From Amycolatopsis deserti (GTDB lineage Bacteria > Actinomycetota > Actinomycetes > Mycobacteriales > Pseudonocardiaceae): a stretch of DNA of 64,000 bases. The notes below the pieces were generated by a model, which was not told the DNA's origin, ran no database searches, and saw only the letters and a list, made by a program, of their open reading frames with translations. Made by a program: the position numbers and the translations under genes. The first letter of the stretch is position 1. Each line of letters begins with the position of its first letter. Location of the stretch: NCBI RefSeq assembly GCF_014653945.1, contig NZ_BNAU01000002.1, forward strand, positions 615,914 through 679,913. Reading direction: 5' to 3'. Of this stretch, positions 51,243-59,963 are shown piece after piece.

Positions 51243-52550
51243 TCACCCTCCCGCCGCGGTGGGCACCGGCGAGGCGTCGCGGCGGCGCAGGTGCTCCGGT
51301 TCGGCGATGAACCGCGCGCCCAGCACCGACAGCAGGCACAACAGCCCGCAGACCAGCGCGATCAGCCAGGTCTGGCCGCCGGACGCCGAGGTCAGCGCGG
51401 CCGCGACGAACGGGATGCACCCGCCGACGAGCGCGCCCGCGATCTCCCGGGTGAACGTGACGCCGGTGTAGCGGTAGCCGACCGGGAACAGCTCGGACAT
51501 CATCGTCGCCTGCGAGGCCAGCGTCAGGTCGTTGCACAGGGTGTAGAGCATGACCAGCGCCGCCCAGATCACCACGGGCGTTCCGGTGTCGAGCAGGAAG
51601 AAGAACGGGTAGAACAGCAGCGCCGCCGCGGTCGCGCCGGTCATCATCACCGGCCGCCGCCCGAACCGGTCGCACAGCCAGCCCGCGGTGGGCACCGTGA
51701 CCACCTTGAGCGCGTTGGCGATGACGATGCCGAGCAGGCCGACCCACGCCGCGGTGCCGACCTCCTTGGACAGGTAGCTCAGCGCGTAGACCGAGGGCAG
51801 GTAGCTGATCACGTTGGGCGCGACGGAGATCAGCATGCCGGGCAGGATCTTGCGCCCGGAGGTGGCGAACAGCGCCCGCAGCGGCGCCCGGGTGCTGCGG
51901 CCCTCCTGCTTGGCGCGCTCGAACTCCGGGCTGTCCGGCACCTTGAGCCGCACGATCACGCCGGCGACGCCGACCAGGCAGCTGAGCAGGAACGGGATCC
52001 GCCAGCCCCAGCCGGCGAAGTCCGCATCGGACATCAGCGCCGAGGTCAGGAAGAACACGCCGGTCGCCACCAGCGAGCCGACCGCGTTGCCCAGCGTCGG
52101 CGCGCTGGCGTTGATGCCGCGCGCCCTGGTCTCGGCGTGTTCGGCGGACAGCAGCATCGCCCCGGCGTACTCGCCACCGGCACCAAGCCCCTGCACCACC
52201 CGCAGCAGCACCAGCGCGACCGGCGCGAAGACCCCGGCGGTGGCGTAGCTGGGCAGCGCTCCGATCAGCGTGGACGCCACGGCCATCACCATCAGGGTCA
52301 CGAACAGCATGGTGCGGCGCCCGACGCGGTCGCCGAGGATGCCGATGATCACCCCGCCGACCGGGCGGGCGAAGAAGCCGACGGCGAACGTGGCCAGCGA
52401 CGACAGCGTCGCGACGACCGGATCACCGGAGGGGAAGAACACCTGCGGCAGCACGAGGGCGGCGGCCGTGCCGTAGAGGGAGAAGTCGTACCACTCGAGT
52501 GCCGTGCCCACGGTCGAGCCCACCGTGGCCCGGCTGATCCGGAGTCTCAT
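51243..52550 (-). CDS. MHS-family MFS transporter (DUF6772 cluster)
   Basis: A 435-residue symporter with GTALEWYDFSLYGTAAALVLP in helix 1, IIGILGDRVGRRTML, and GLGAGGEYAGAMLLSAEHA in helix 5. It is divergent from the DUF6772 operon, and a 14-bp operator lies 35-48 bases upstream of its ATG, with the inverted copy near the DUF6772 start. It probably imports the compound handled by that cluster. The substrate is unknown. Confidence 0.9.
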   Translation of the reverse strand: MRLRISRATVGSTVGTALEWYDFSLYGTAAALVLPQVFFPSGDPVVATLSSLATFAVGFFARPVGGVIIGILGDRVGRRTMLFVTLMVMAVASTLIGALPSYATAGVFAPVALVLLRVVQGLGAGGEYAGAMLLSAEHAETRARGINASAPTLGNAVGSLVATGVFFLTSALMSDADFAGWGWRIPFLLSCLVGVAGVIVRLKVPDSPEFERAKQEGRSTRAPLRALFATSGRKILPGMLISVAPNVISYLPSVYALSYLSKEVGTAAWVGLLGIVIANALKVVTVPTAGWLCDRFGRRPVMMTGATAAALLFYPFFFLLDTGTPVVIWAALVMLYTLCNDLTLASQATMMSELFPVGYRYTGVTFTREIAGALVGGCIPFVAAALTSASGGQTWLIALVCGLLCLLSVLGARFIAEPEHLRRRDASPVPTAAGG

Positions 52551-52584
52551 CGCAGACCCTTCGTTGCGTCTTGCGAACGTCTAC

Positions 52585-52672
52585 ATTAACGTTCATGGTG
52601 GCGACAGGCTACGAGTTCGCTTTCCCTGCGGTCAAGAGACAAGGAACCGCTTTGACTTCCATGAACGTTAAT
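52585..52672. promoter_or_regulatory. Divergent promoter with two inverted AACGTT operators
   Basis: ATTAACGTTCATGG (52585-52598) recurs exactly inverted as CCATGAACGTTAAT (52659-52672). Each contains a TTAACGTT/AACGTTAA core typical of LacI-family operators. The second overlaps the likely start codon of the DUF6772 gene. The LacI protein at 53914-54936 is the likely ligand. Confidence 0.75.
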
Positions 52673-53566
52673 GAGACGGCCCTGTCGAAGTACAACCCGC
52701 TGTCCCGGGTGCTGTGCTTCGACCGGTTCGACTCCACCACGCACGGCTGGACCGAGCTGCTCGGCAACTACGACGGCCGCGGCGACCTGGACACCGTGGA
52801 CGACCACATGCGCGACTTCCGCCCGCCGCAGCTGTCCTCGTGCACGTTCTTCGACGTCGGCACGCACGGGACGCTGAGCGGCAACTACGCGCTCAAGCTC
52901 GCGACCCGCCCCTACCCCGGGCACACCGCGACCGGCATCCGCCGCCTGACGATGGCCGGCCGCGGCCGCGTGCGGATCGAGACCCACTTCGCCTTCAAGG
53001 CCGAGGCCACCGTCGGGCACGAAGCGCCGGCGTCGGTGCCCTGGGACGGCAACCGGCACCCGTCGGAGTCGCAGTTCGGCGCGTTCACCGTGGCCACCGA
53101 CATCTGCTCGGACGGCGGCCTGCGCTACCACAACGTCATCCGCTACCAGAACACCAACCTCGACGGCGAGATGACGAACCGCTGGATGTACCCGGTGGTG
53201 CCGGAGCCGACGCCGCGCGACCACCAGGAGGGCAAGTTCGCCCTGCCCTACGCCGCCGACTTCACCGCGCCCGACCCCGACGACTGGCGCACCTTCGGCG
53301 AGCCGCTGGAGATGTGCGTCAACGAGGTGCCGACGAAGATCAACTGGCACTACCTGCGGTGGGACATCGACACCAGCACCCGGTCCAATGTGGAGCTCCA
53401 GCTCAACGACCGGGTGATGGACATGCGGGACGTGCCGGTGCCGCCCTACCCGGACCGCTACGGCACGCTGGACAACCTGCTCAACTTCTACTTCTCGGTC
53501 CGCACGCACTGCGGCGTGCGCAACTTCCTGTTCCTGGACTCGGTCCTGATCTCGGTGGAGTGGTGA
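52661..53566 (+). CDS. DUF6772 family protein
   Basis: This 301-residue protein has the pattern I associate with DUF6772: NPLSRVLCFDRFDSTTHGWTELLGNY near the start, RPPQLSSCTFFDVGTHGTLSGNYALKLATRPYPGHTA, and NFLFLDSVLISVEW at the end. It looks like a beta-sandwich (lectin or glycosidase-like) protein without a signal peptide; the function is unknown. ATG at 52661 lies within the operator; TTG at 52652, with AAGGAA six bases upstream, is an alternative start. Next comes a 107-residue gene and the LacI regulator. Confidence 0.78.
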   Translation: MNVNETALSKYNPLSRVLCFDRFDSTTHGWTELLGNYDGRGDLDTVDDHMRDFRPPQLSSCTFFDVGTHGTLSGNYALKLATRPYPGHTATGIRRLTMAGRGRVRIETHFAFKAEATVGHEAPASVPWDGNRHPSESQFGAFTVATDICSDGGLRYHNVIRYQNTNLDGEMTNRWMYPVVPEPTPRDHQEGKFALPYAADFTAPDPDDWRTFGEPLEMCVNEVPTKINWHYLRWDIDTSTRSNVELQLNDRVMDMRDVPVPPYPDRYGTLDNLLNFYFSVRTHCGVRNFLFLDSVLISVEW

Positions 53567-53574
53567 GGCACGAC

Positions 53575-53898
53575 ATGCGCTCGACGATGACGGCTGTGCT
53601 GGAACGCAACACCGTGGTACGCGAGGACTTCGCGACCGAGCCCTACGAGCTGCCGTGGGCCGAAGAGGCCCGGTTCTTCGTGCAGGCGCTCGAGGCGGAC
53701 GGCCCGCTGGTCTTCCGCACCGAGATCTCCCCGGACGGGCTGCACTGGTGCCCGCTGGACGACGCCGAGCACCGCATCGACTCCCCCGGCCTGATCACCT
53801 GGCCGGTGAGCGGGTTCGGGCAGTGGCTGCGGGTGCGCTGCACCGTGGGTCCCGGCGCGACCGGGAAGCTGCGCATCTATCTTGTTGGCAAGGGTTGA
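53575..53898 (+). CDS. Hypothetical protein linked to DUF6772
   Basis: A 107-residue protein of mostly strand-like sequence (VVREDFATEPYELPWAEEARFFVQALEADGPLVFRTEISPDGLHWCPL, then QWLRVRCTVGPGATGKLRIYLVGKG), which looks like a small beta-sandwich. GAGG precedes the ATG by six bases, and the gene begins 8 bases after the DUF6772 stop. I do not recognise a named family. A partner or accessory role to the DUF6772 protein is an inference from position only. Confidence 0.7.
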   Translation: MRSTMTAVLERNTVVREDFATEPYELPWAEEARFFVQALEADGPLVFRTEISPDGLHWCPLDDAEHRIDSPGLITWPVSGFGQWLRVRCTVGPGATGKLRIYLVGKG

Positions 53899-53913
53899 TC
53901 CGGAGGTCGGCTG

Positions 53914-54936
53914 GTGGTGCGCGCTCGGCGGGTCACGTTGCGTGACGTCGCGGACAGGGTCGGTCTGTCCGCGAACACGGTGTCGCGCGCGCTGTCGGGC
54001 AAGGACCAGGTCAGCGAGGCCACCCGGGAGATGATCGTGGCCGAGGCCCGGCGGCTGGGGTACGTGCCGAACAGCCACGCCCGGTCGCTGGTCTCGGGCA
54101 CCACGATGGTACTCGCGCTGGTGATCACCAACCCGTCGAACCCGTTCTACGCCGCGTTGATCTCGGCGGTGGAGCGGCAGTGCCGCGTCGCCGGGTACTC
54201 GGTGCTGCTGCTGGTCACCGAGGAGAACGAGGACAACGAGGAACGCGCGGTGCAGCAGCTGCTGCGCTTCGGCGTCGACGGGGTGCTGGCGGTGCCGATC
54301 CAGCACCGGCCCGGGGTGTGGGCGGAGCTGTCCGCGGCCGGGCTGCCGGTCGTGCTGCTCAGCCGCGACATCCCGGAGCTGGGCTTCGACTTCGTCGGCA
54401 TCGACGTCGAGCAGGCGGTGGCGGACGCGGTGTCCCGCGTGGCCGGCCCGGGGCCGGCTTGGTTGTTCGAGGAAGATCTGGAGATCAGCACGGTCGCCGC
54501 GCGCATCGCCGGGTTCCGCCGGGCGCTCGGCGGCGATTCGCTGGTGCTGAAGGTGCCCGGGCACCGGACGCGGGACGCGGCGCTGCCGTGGCGCCCGGAC
54601 GACGCGCACCGGCTCGCGGCCGGGCTGATCAGCCGCGAGCACCACCCGGACCTGGTGGTCACCGGCAACGACTACTTCGCGCTCGGGGTCTACAAGGCGA
54701 TCCGGGAGTGCGGGCTGACCGTCGGCGAGGACGTGCGGGTGCTCGGCTACGGCGACCACCCGTTCGCCGCCTACCTGGAGCCGGCTCTGACCACGATCCG
54801 GCTGCCCGCCGACGACGTCGGCTCGGCCGGGGTGGAGCTGCTGCTGCGGCGGATCGCCGACCCCGACCGCCCCCGGGAAACCGTGCGGCTGAGCGCGGAA
54901 CTGGTCGAACGCGACTCGGCGCGCGTGGTGCGCTGA
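53914..54936 (+). CDS. LacI family transcriptional regulator of the DUF6772 cluster
   Basis: A 340-residue repressor with the LacI helix-turn-helix VTLRDVADRVGLSANTVSRALSGKDQVSE and hinge AEARRLGYVPNSHARSLVSG, followed by the sugar-binding-like effector domain (LALVITNPSNPFYAALISAVE, PDLVVTGNDYFALGVYKAI, VLGYGDHPFAAYLEPALTTI). GGAGG lies seven bases before the GTG. It follows the 107-residue gene by 15 bases and probably controls both directions through the AACGTT sites at 52585-52672. Confidence 0.92.
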   Translation: MVRARRVTLRDVADRVGLSANTVSRALSGKDQVSEATREMIVAEARRLGYVPNSHARSLVSGTTMVLALVITNPSNPFYAALISAVERQCRVAGYSVLLLVTEENEDNEERAVQQLLRFGVDGVLAVPIQHRPGVWAELSAAGLPVVLLSRDIPELGFDFVGIDVEQAVADAVSRVAGPGPAWLFEEDLEISTVAARIAGFRRALGGDSLVLKVPGHRTRDAALPWRPDDAHRLAAGLISREHHPDLVVTGNDYFALGVYKAIRECGLTVGEDVRVLGYGDHPFAAYLEPALTTIRLPADDVGSAGVELLLRRIADPDRPRETVRLSAELVERDSARVVR

Positions 54937-54974
54937 TCTTGTCCCCGCCGCCCCCGCCGGGTGAGACTGGCGCC

Positions 54975-55772
54975 ATGGACCGCGTCAGTATCGACATCAG
55001 CCAGGGCGTCGCCGACGTGCGGCTCAACCGGGCCGACAAGCGCAACGCCCTGGACCCCGCCATGTTCGCGGCCCTGGTGCGCGCCGGGGAGCGGCTGAAG
55101 ACCGAGCCGGGGCTGCGCGCGGTCGTGCTGTCCGGCGAGGGGCCGGACTTCTGCGCGGGCCTGGACTTCGCCGCGTTCCAGGCGATGCGCTCCGGCGACC
55201 GGATCAGCGCCGACGTCGACCTGCCGCCGCCGGACGGCCCGGCCAAGGCGACCGGGCAGCGCGCGGCCTACGTGTGGGCCGAGCTGCCGGTGCCGGTGAT
55301 CGCCGCGATCACCGGGCACGCGCTGGGCGGCGGGCTGCAGGTCGCGCTGGGCGCGGACATCCGGATCGTCGCGCCGGACGCCAGGCTGTCCGTGCTGGAG
55401 ATCAAGTGGGGGCTGATCCCGGACATGACCGGCACGCAGGTGCTGCCGGAGCTGGTCGGCCGCGACGTGGCGAAGGAGCTGACCTTCACCGGCCGCATGG
55501 TCAGCGGCGAGGAGGCGGTCGCGCTGGGCCTGGCGACGCGGGTGGCCGACGATCCGCGCGCGGCTGCGCTGGAGCTGGCCCGGTCGATCGCCGGACGCAG
55601 CCCGGACGCGGTCCGCGCCGCGAAGCGCCTGCTGGACCTGCCGCGCGACCACGAGGCCGGCTTCGCGGCGGAGCAGCGGGAGATCACCGCGCTGATCGGC
55701 AGCCCGAACCAGGTCGAGGCGGTGACCGCGTCGTTCGAGAAGCGGGCGCCGCGCTTCACGGATCCGGCATGA
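54975..55772 (+). CDS. Crotonase/enoyl-CoA hydratase family protein
   Basis: This 265-residue enzyme has the crotonase fold and both oxyanion-hole segments: GPDFCAGLDFAAF and ITGHALGGGLQVALGADIRI. Acidic catalytic positions follow in DARLSVLEIKWGLIPDMTGTQVLPELVG. Family members hydrate, isomerise or hydrolyse acyl-CoA esters, so the exact reaction is open. ATG at 54975 begins 38 bases after lacI, and the stop overlaps the next gene by ATGA. Confidence 0.88.
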   Translation: MDRVSIDISQGVADVRLNRADKRNALDPAMFAALVRAGERLKTEPGLRAVVLSGEGPDFCAGLDFAAFQAMRSGDRISADVDLPPPDGPAKATGQRAAYVWAELPVPVIAAITGHALGGGLQVALGADIRIVAPDARLSVLEIKWGLIPDMTGTQVLPELVGRDVAKELTFTGRMVSGEEAVALGLATRVADDPRAAALELARSIAGRSPDAVRAAKRLLDLPRDHEAGFAAEQREITALIGSPNQVEAVTASFEKRAPRFTDPA

Positions 55773-56842
55773 GGAGGACCTACCGGCTCGGGGTTCTGGA
55801 CGGGGACGGCATCGGTCCGGAGATCGTCCCGGCGGCGGTCCGCGTGGTGGACGCGGCGGCCGGCGCGCTCGCGATCGAGTGGGTGCCGCTGCCGGTGGGC
55901 CGCTCGGCGATCGACGAGTTCGGCACTCCCCTGCCGGACTCCACGGTCGAGGCGCTGACCAGCGCCGACGCGTGGCTGCTCGGCCCGCACGACAACGCGT
56001 CCTACCCGGAGCCGCACCGCTCGCCTCTCAACCCGAGCGGCTTCCTGCGCAAGCACTTCGACCTGTTCGCCAACATCCGCCCGGCGCGGGCGTTCGACGG
56101 CGCGCGGGCGCTGGTGCCGGGCACCGACCTGGTGATCGTGCGCGAGAACACCCAGGGTTTCTACGCCGACCGCAACACCTTCGCCGGCGCGGGCGAGTTC
56201 ATGCCGACGCCGGACGTGGCGATCGCGCACGCGATCTTCACACGCGAGTCGGTGGAACGGATCGCGCACGAGGCGTTCCGTCTGGCGCGGCGGCGGCGCC
56301 GGCGGGTGACGGTGGTCCACAAGGCGAACGTGCTGCGGATGACCAGTGGACTCTTCCTGGACACCTGCCGGGAGGTGGCCCGGCAGTACCCGGACGTCGC
56401 GGTCGACGACGCCCACATCGACGCGATGGCCGCCGCCCTGGTGCGGCGCGCGCCGGAGTTCGACGTGATCGTCACGGAGAACATGTTCGGCGACATCCTG
56501 TCCGACCTCACCGCGGAGATCGCCGGCTCGCTCGGCATCGCGCCGTCGGTGAACGTGTCGGCCACGCGCGGGATGGCGCAGGCCACGCACGGATCGGCGC
56601 CGGACATCGCCGGGCAGGACGTGGCGAACCCGGTCGCGATGATCACCTCCGCCGCGATGCTGCTGGAGTGGCTGGGCGAGCGCCACGACGACCCCGCGCC
56701 CGCCCGGGTCGCGGGCATCATCCGTGACGCGGTGGCGGACACGATCCGCGGTGGCGTGGCGACGCGGGACCTCGGCGGCTCGGCCGGCACTCGTGCCTTC
56801 ACCGACGCCGTGGTGATGTCGATCAAGCACATGACGCGCTGA
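55769..56842 (+). CDS. Isocitrate/isopropylmalate dehydrogenase family (beta-decarboxylating) enzyme
   Basis: A 357-residue NAD(P)-dependent oxidative decarboxylase: GVLDGDGIGPEIVPAAVRVVDAA at the start, LRKHFDLFANIRPARAF, VIVRENTQGFYADR with the substrate-contacting residues, VVHKANVLRMTSGLFLD with the catalytic Lys, and VTENMFGDILSDLTAEIAGSLGIAPSVN with the metal-binding Asp residues. HGSAPDIAGQDVANP follows. The active-site loop differs from textbook LeuB and Icd, so a tartrate- or other malate-type acid is plausible. It is the last gene of the DUF6772 operon. Confidence 0.87.
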   Translation: MRRTYRLGVLDGDGIGPEIVPAAVRVVDAAAGALAIEWVPLPVGRSAIDEFGTPLPDSTVEALTSADAWLLGPHDNASYPEPHRSPLNPSGFLRKHFDLFANIRPARAFDGARALVPGTDLVIVRENTQGFYADRNTFAGAGEFMPTPDVAIAHAIFTRESVERIAHEAFRLARRRRRRVTVVHKANVLRMTSGLFLDTCREVARQYPDVAVDDAHIDAMAAALVRRAPEFDVIVTENMFGDILSDLTAEIAGSLGIAPSVNVSATRGMAQATHGSAPDIAGQDVANPVAMITSAAMLLEWLGERHDDPAPARVAGIIRDAVADTIRGGVATRDLGGSAGTRAFTDAVVMSIKHMTR

Positions 56843-56929
56843 TCGACGGTGTGGTCCGCCGACATGGTGGATCTTCCCGCCCGCTGCCTACCCTGACGAT
56901 CTCGCACCGGCGCGTGGGAAGGATCGTCG

Positions 56930-58522
56930 ATGAGAAGGTCTGTTGCCGTGCTCGTTCCGGCGCTGGCGGCCGCGGCATTCGCGGCGCCCGCGCACGCGGA
57001 TCCGGTGGCGGCGTGCACGGAGCTGGCCGGGCTGGCGATCCCGGCCACCGCGATCGGCCTGCCGACCAGCGGTGGCACGGTGACCGCGGCGCAGGTCACC
57101 GGCACGTACTGCCAGGTGGACGCGGCGCTGCACCCGGTGGACCCGGCGGCGCCGGACATCCGGATGCGGGTCGCGCTCCCGGCCGAGTGGAACGGCAAGG
57201 CGCTGATGTTCGGGGGCGGCGGGTACAACGGCACGATCCCGAACGTGGCGGGCAACGTCCCGTTCGGACCGGTCGACCGGCCGACGCCACTCGCGCGCGG
57301 CTACGCGACTTTCGCCGGCGACTCCGGGCACCAAGCGTCGCCGACGCACGTCCCGGCCACTTCGCTCGACGGCTCGTTCGGCGTCAACGACGAGGCGGTG
57401 CACAATTTTTCCGGCGACGCGCTGAAGAAGACCCGGGACGCGGCGATGTTCGTGATCGCGAAGCGGTATTCGGCGCCCCCGTCGTACAGTTATTTCGCGG
57501 GCGGCTCGACCGGTGGCCGCGAGGCACTGGCGGTAGCGCAACGGTGGCCCGCGGATTTCGACGGCGTGATCTCGGTGTACCCCGCGTGGAACGCGGCGAG
57601 CCTGGACTTGTTCTTCGGCTACGAGGCGCAGGTGCTGTCGCAACCGGGCGCGTTCCCGAACCCGGCGAAGCAGGCTCTGTTGTACCGCAGCGTGATCCAG
57701 GCTTGTGATGGTCTGGACGGCCTGCGCGACGGCGTGATCTCGGACGAGACGGGGTGCCGGTTCGACCCGCGGGTGCTGCGGTGCCCCGGCGGCGCGGACA
57801 CCGGTGACACGTGCCTGTCGGACGTACAGATCGGCGCGGTGAAGGCGCTTTCCGAGCCGCTGCGGTGGAAGTACCGCGTGGCGAGCGGCGAGCGTGGTTA
57901 CCCCGGTTTCCCGTTCCTGTCGGGCGCCGCCATGACGACTCCACTGCTCGGCATGGGCACGGTCGCCCCAGCCACCCCGATGCCGACGGCCGCCGGGTAC
58001 GGTGTGCAATTCTGGGACCAGTGGGTCCGGTACTTCGTGACCCGTGACCCCGGTTTCGACGCCCTGACGCTGGACCCGCGGCGGCCGGGCCCGTGGCAGA
58101 GCCGGATCAGCGAGCTGACCGCGCTGCAGGACGTGAACAACGCGGATCTGGGACCGTTCGCCCGGGCCGGCGGCAAACTCCTGCTGCTGCACGGCACCGC
58201 GGACGAGCTGGTCAGCCACCGGTCTACAGTGGACTACTTCGAGCGGGTGGAACGCACGCTGGGCAAGCGGGCGACGGATGCCTTCGCGCGGTTCTACCTG
58301 GTCCCCGGCGCGAACCACGCCAACATCGGAGCGGCTTTCCCCGCAGCCTGGGACTCGCTCACCGCACTCGAAAACTGGGCCGAACACCGCGAGGCGCCCA
58401 AGGCCCCGGTGGTGACGGACGCGGCCACCGGACGAACCAGGCCACTCTGCGAATACCCGACCTGGCCCCGCTACCGAGCAGGCGACCCAGCCACAGCAAG
58501 CAGCTTCAGCTGCGCCAACTGA
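56930..58522 (+). CDS. Secreted tannase/feruloyl esterase family hydrolase
   Basis: A 530-residue exported alpha/beta hydrolase with a Sec signal peptide (residues 1-23, ending AHA-DP). The nucleophile is Ser193 in YFAGGSTGGREAL; the Asp is in LLLLHGTADELV and the His in VPGANHANIG. CDGLDGLRDGVISDETGC supplies the Asp-rich calcium-binding type loop and Cys residues of the family. It probably cleaves plant phenolic esters outside the cell. It stands alone, followed by the inverted-repeat region. Confidence 0.88.
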   Translation: MRRSVAVLVPALAAAAFAAPAHADPVAACTELAGLAIPATAIGLPTSGGTVTAAQVTGTYCQVDAALHPVDPAAPDIRMRVALPAEWNGKALMFGGGGYNGTIPNVAGNVPFGPVDRPTPLARGYATFAGDSGHQASPTHVPATSLDGSFGVNDEAVHNFSGDALKKTRDAAMFVIAKRYSAPPSYSYFAGGSTGGREALAVAQRWPADFDGVISVYPAWNAASLDLFFGYEAQVLSQPGAFPNPAKQALLYRSVIQACDGLDGLRDGVISDETGCRFDPRVLRCPGGADTGDTCLSDVQIGAVKALSEPLRWKYRVASGERGYPGFPFLSGAAMTTPLLGMGTVAPATPMPTAAGYGVQFWDQWVRYFVTRDPGFDALTLDPRRPGPWQSRISELTALQDVNNADLGPFARAGGKLLLLHGTADELVSHRSTVDYFERVERTLGKRATDAFARFYLVPGANHANIGAAFPAAWDSLTALENWAEHREAPKAPVVTDAATGRTRPLCEYPTWPRYRAGDPATASSFSCAN

Positions 58523-58553
58523 CGGCGCACAGCGCCGTGCTTTGCACCAAAGC

Positions 58554-58708
58554 GGAGCTGGGTGGTCATCCCGTCGCCTGTCACGTGACGATCACCTTGA
58601 GCCAGGGCCGCAACATCTGTGCTCGCGTGAGATGACATGCCAACCTTGCGGCCCTGGCTCAAGGTGATATGCACAAACCGGAAGGCGACGGGATGACCAC
58701 CCAGCTCC
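58554..58708. repeat. Large two-part inverted repeat
   Basis: Outer arms 58554-58579 and 58683-58708 are perfect 26-base inverted copies; inner arms 58591-58613 and 58646-58668 are perfect 23-base copies. The connectors are 11 and 14 bases, and the 32-base centre contains a smaller CATCT/AGATG hairpin. The whole can fold into a cruciform or long RNA stem. It lies 31 bases after the tannase stop, where it could terminate transcription, but it is much larger than a normal terminator. Confidence 0.85.
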
Positions 58709-58902
58709 CACCCACCCGAGGTGACGTGCCTGCATTCCCGTCATCCCGGAGCCTGCCCGTCCGGCGAGGACATCTTTTGATCTTTAAAGCCGCGCCTCGG
58801 GCAGGCGAAGAGCCCGCCCTACGGGCGGATTCAAAAGAGCGCCTCACGGCGCCAAACGTCACCTTACGACCACCCCCGCCCCCGATGCCTGATTGTGTTT
58901 CA
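58709..58902. other. Non-coding segment flanked by TCTTTTGA/TCAAAAGA
   Basis: No credible gene. TCTTTTGATC (about 58772) and GATTCAAAAGA (about 58829) are imperfect inverted copies enclosing GC-rich hairpin-forming sequence (GCCCGCCCTACGGGCGG). The segment joins the two large inverted repeats. Confidence 0.4.
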
Positions 58903-58960
58903 GTCGCCGAGCAGGCGTGTCAAGGCGGGAAAGAGTACCTTGACACGCCTGGTCGGCGAC
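58903..58960. repeat. 23-bp inverted repeat with 12-base loop
   Basis: Arms 58903-58925 and 58938-58960 are inverted copies with one mismatch, enclosing a 12-base loop. The predicted RNA hairpin is very stable. It lies in the same non-coding block as the larger inverted repeat. Confidence 0.85.
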
Positions 58961-59043
58961 CAAAGATCGGCTGTGGATCGGGGGCGGGGGAGGTCTGGTT
59001 GGGGTAGTCGGTCCACTTGCGCCGCCGGCTTGCGGTTCGTGGG

Positions 59044-59222
59044 GTGGACTTCGGTCCAGGTTGGCGTCGGGCCCGCTTCCGCTGCCGTCCGCCGATTGGT
59101 GAGGTGAACTGCGGCCCAGGTTGACGTCGGGCCCGCTTCCGCTGCCGTCCGCCGATTGGTGAGGTGAACTGCGGCCCAGGTTGGCGCCGGGCCCCTTCCG
59201 CTGCCGTCCGCCGGTTGGCGAG
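59044..59222. repeat. Three tandem 60-bp repeats
   Basis: Units at 59044-59103, 59104-59163 and 59164-59222 are nearly identical (the last is one base shorter). Each contains CCGCTTCCGCTGCCGTCCGC or a close variant and a GGTGAACTGCGGCCCAGG-type start. The first unit is the most diverged. No gene spans them credibly. Confidence 0.9.
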
Positions 59223-59291
59223 GTGGGACGGAAGGCCGGGGGGGCAGCCACACCGTTCCCGGCCCCCGCACATCCCCCACCACCGCCGGCC

Positions 59292-59954
59292 TCACCCCTC
59301 CGGCGCCACTTCCCCGTAAGCCACCACCGACAGGAACCGGATGGGGAGCTTCACCAGCTCCCGCGGCCCGTGCACACCCTCGCCGTCCAGCTGCAGCGCA
59401 TCGCCCGGGCGCATGGTGTAGCTGGCCTCCCCGTGGCCGTACACCATCTCGCCCTCCAGCATGTACAGCAGCTCCGTCCCGGGGTGCTGGAAGAGCGGGA
59501 ACTCCTCACTCCGCTCGGTCAGCGTGACGATGTGCGCTTCCATCCGCTTGTGCGGCCCCCGCAGCGCACCCAGCAACGTGTAGTCGTGACCCACCCGCGT
59601 TCCGCGTTGCACGATTCGCGCTCCGGCGCCCGCCGGGGTGTACACCGCCTCGCGTTGGGTGTCGGCTGCTCGGAACAGCGCGGTGACCGGCACGTCGAAC
59701 GCGTCCGCCAACCGGTCGAGCGTCGTGAGGCTGCAGGAGATCGTCGCGTTCTCGATCTTGGACAGCATCGCCACCGAGATGCCCGTGCGCGCCGCCAGCT
59801 CGGCCAGCGTCAGGCCGTGGGCGTGCCGCAGCTGGCGCACCTGCCCGGCGATCGCCCGCTCCAGCCTGCCCTGCCGTGGCGCCGGCTTGTCGACCTCGCG
59901 CGCGGCCGGCCCGGCAGGTGCCTCGTCCTTGCTCACGACTGCCCGCCCATCCAC
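59292..59954 (-). CDS. XRE family regulator with cupin domain
   Basis: A 220-residue regulator: an XRE helix-turn-helix at about residues 36-92 (IAGQVRQLRHAHGLTLAELAARTGISVAMLSKIENATISCSLTTLDRLADAFD) and a cupin_2 sensor at about 130-215 (FQHPGTELLYMLEGEMVYGHGEASYTMRPGDALQLDGEGVHGPREL). Such proteins often control amino-acid or amine catabolism. The start may be ATG 59954 or GTG 59936. It follows the FAD oxidoreductase gene by 9 bases and is the last gene of the N-methylglutamate-synthase-like operon. Confidence 0.9.
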   Translation of the reverse strand: MDGRAVVSKDEAPAGPAAREVDKPAPRQGRLERAIAGQVRQLRHAHGLTLAELAARTGISVAMLSKIENATISCSLTTLDRLADAFDVPVTALFRAADTQREAVYTPAGAGARIVQRGTRVGHDYTLLGALRGPHKRMEAHIVTLTERSEEFPLFQHPGTELLYMLEGEMVYGHGEASYTMRPGDALQLDGEGVHGPRELVKLPIRFLSVVAYGEVAPEG

Positions 59955-59963
59955 CGATGATAC

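Noticed and set aside
58859-59295. Minus-strand frames of 117-131 codons over the 60-bp repeats
   Set aside because: They translate the tandem repeat (period of 20 residues) and have no domain or clear ribosome-binding site; probably not genes.
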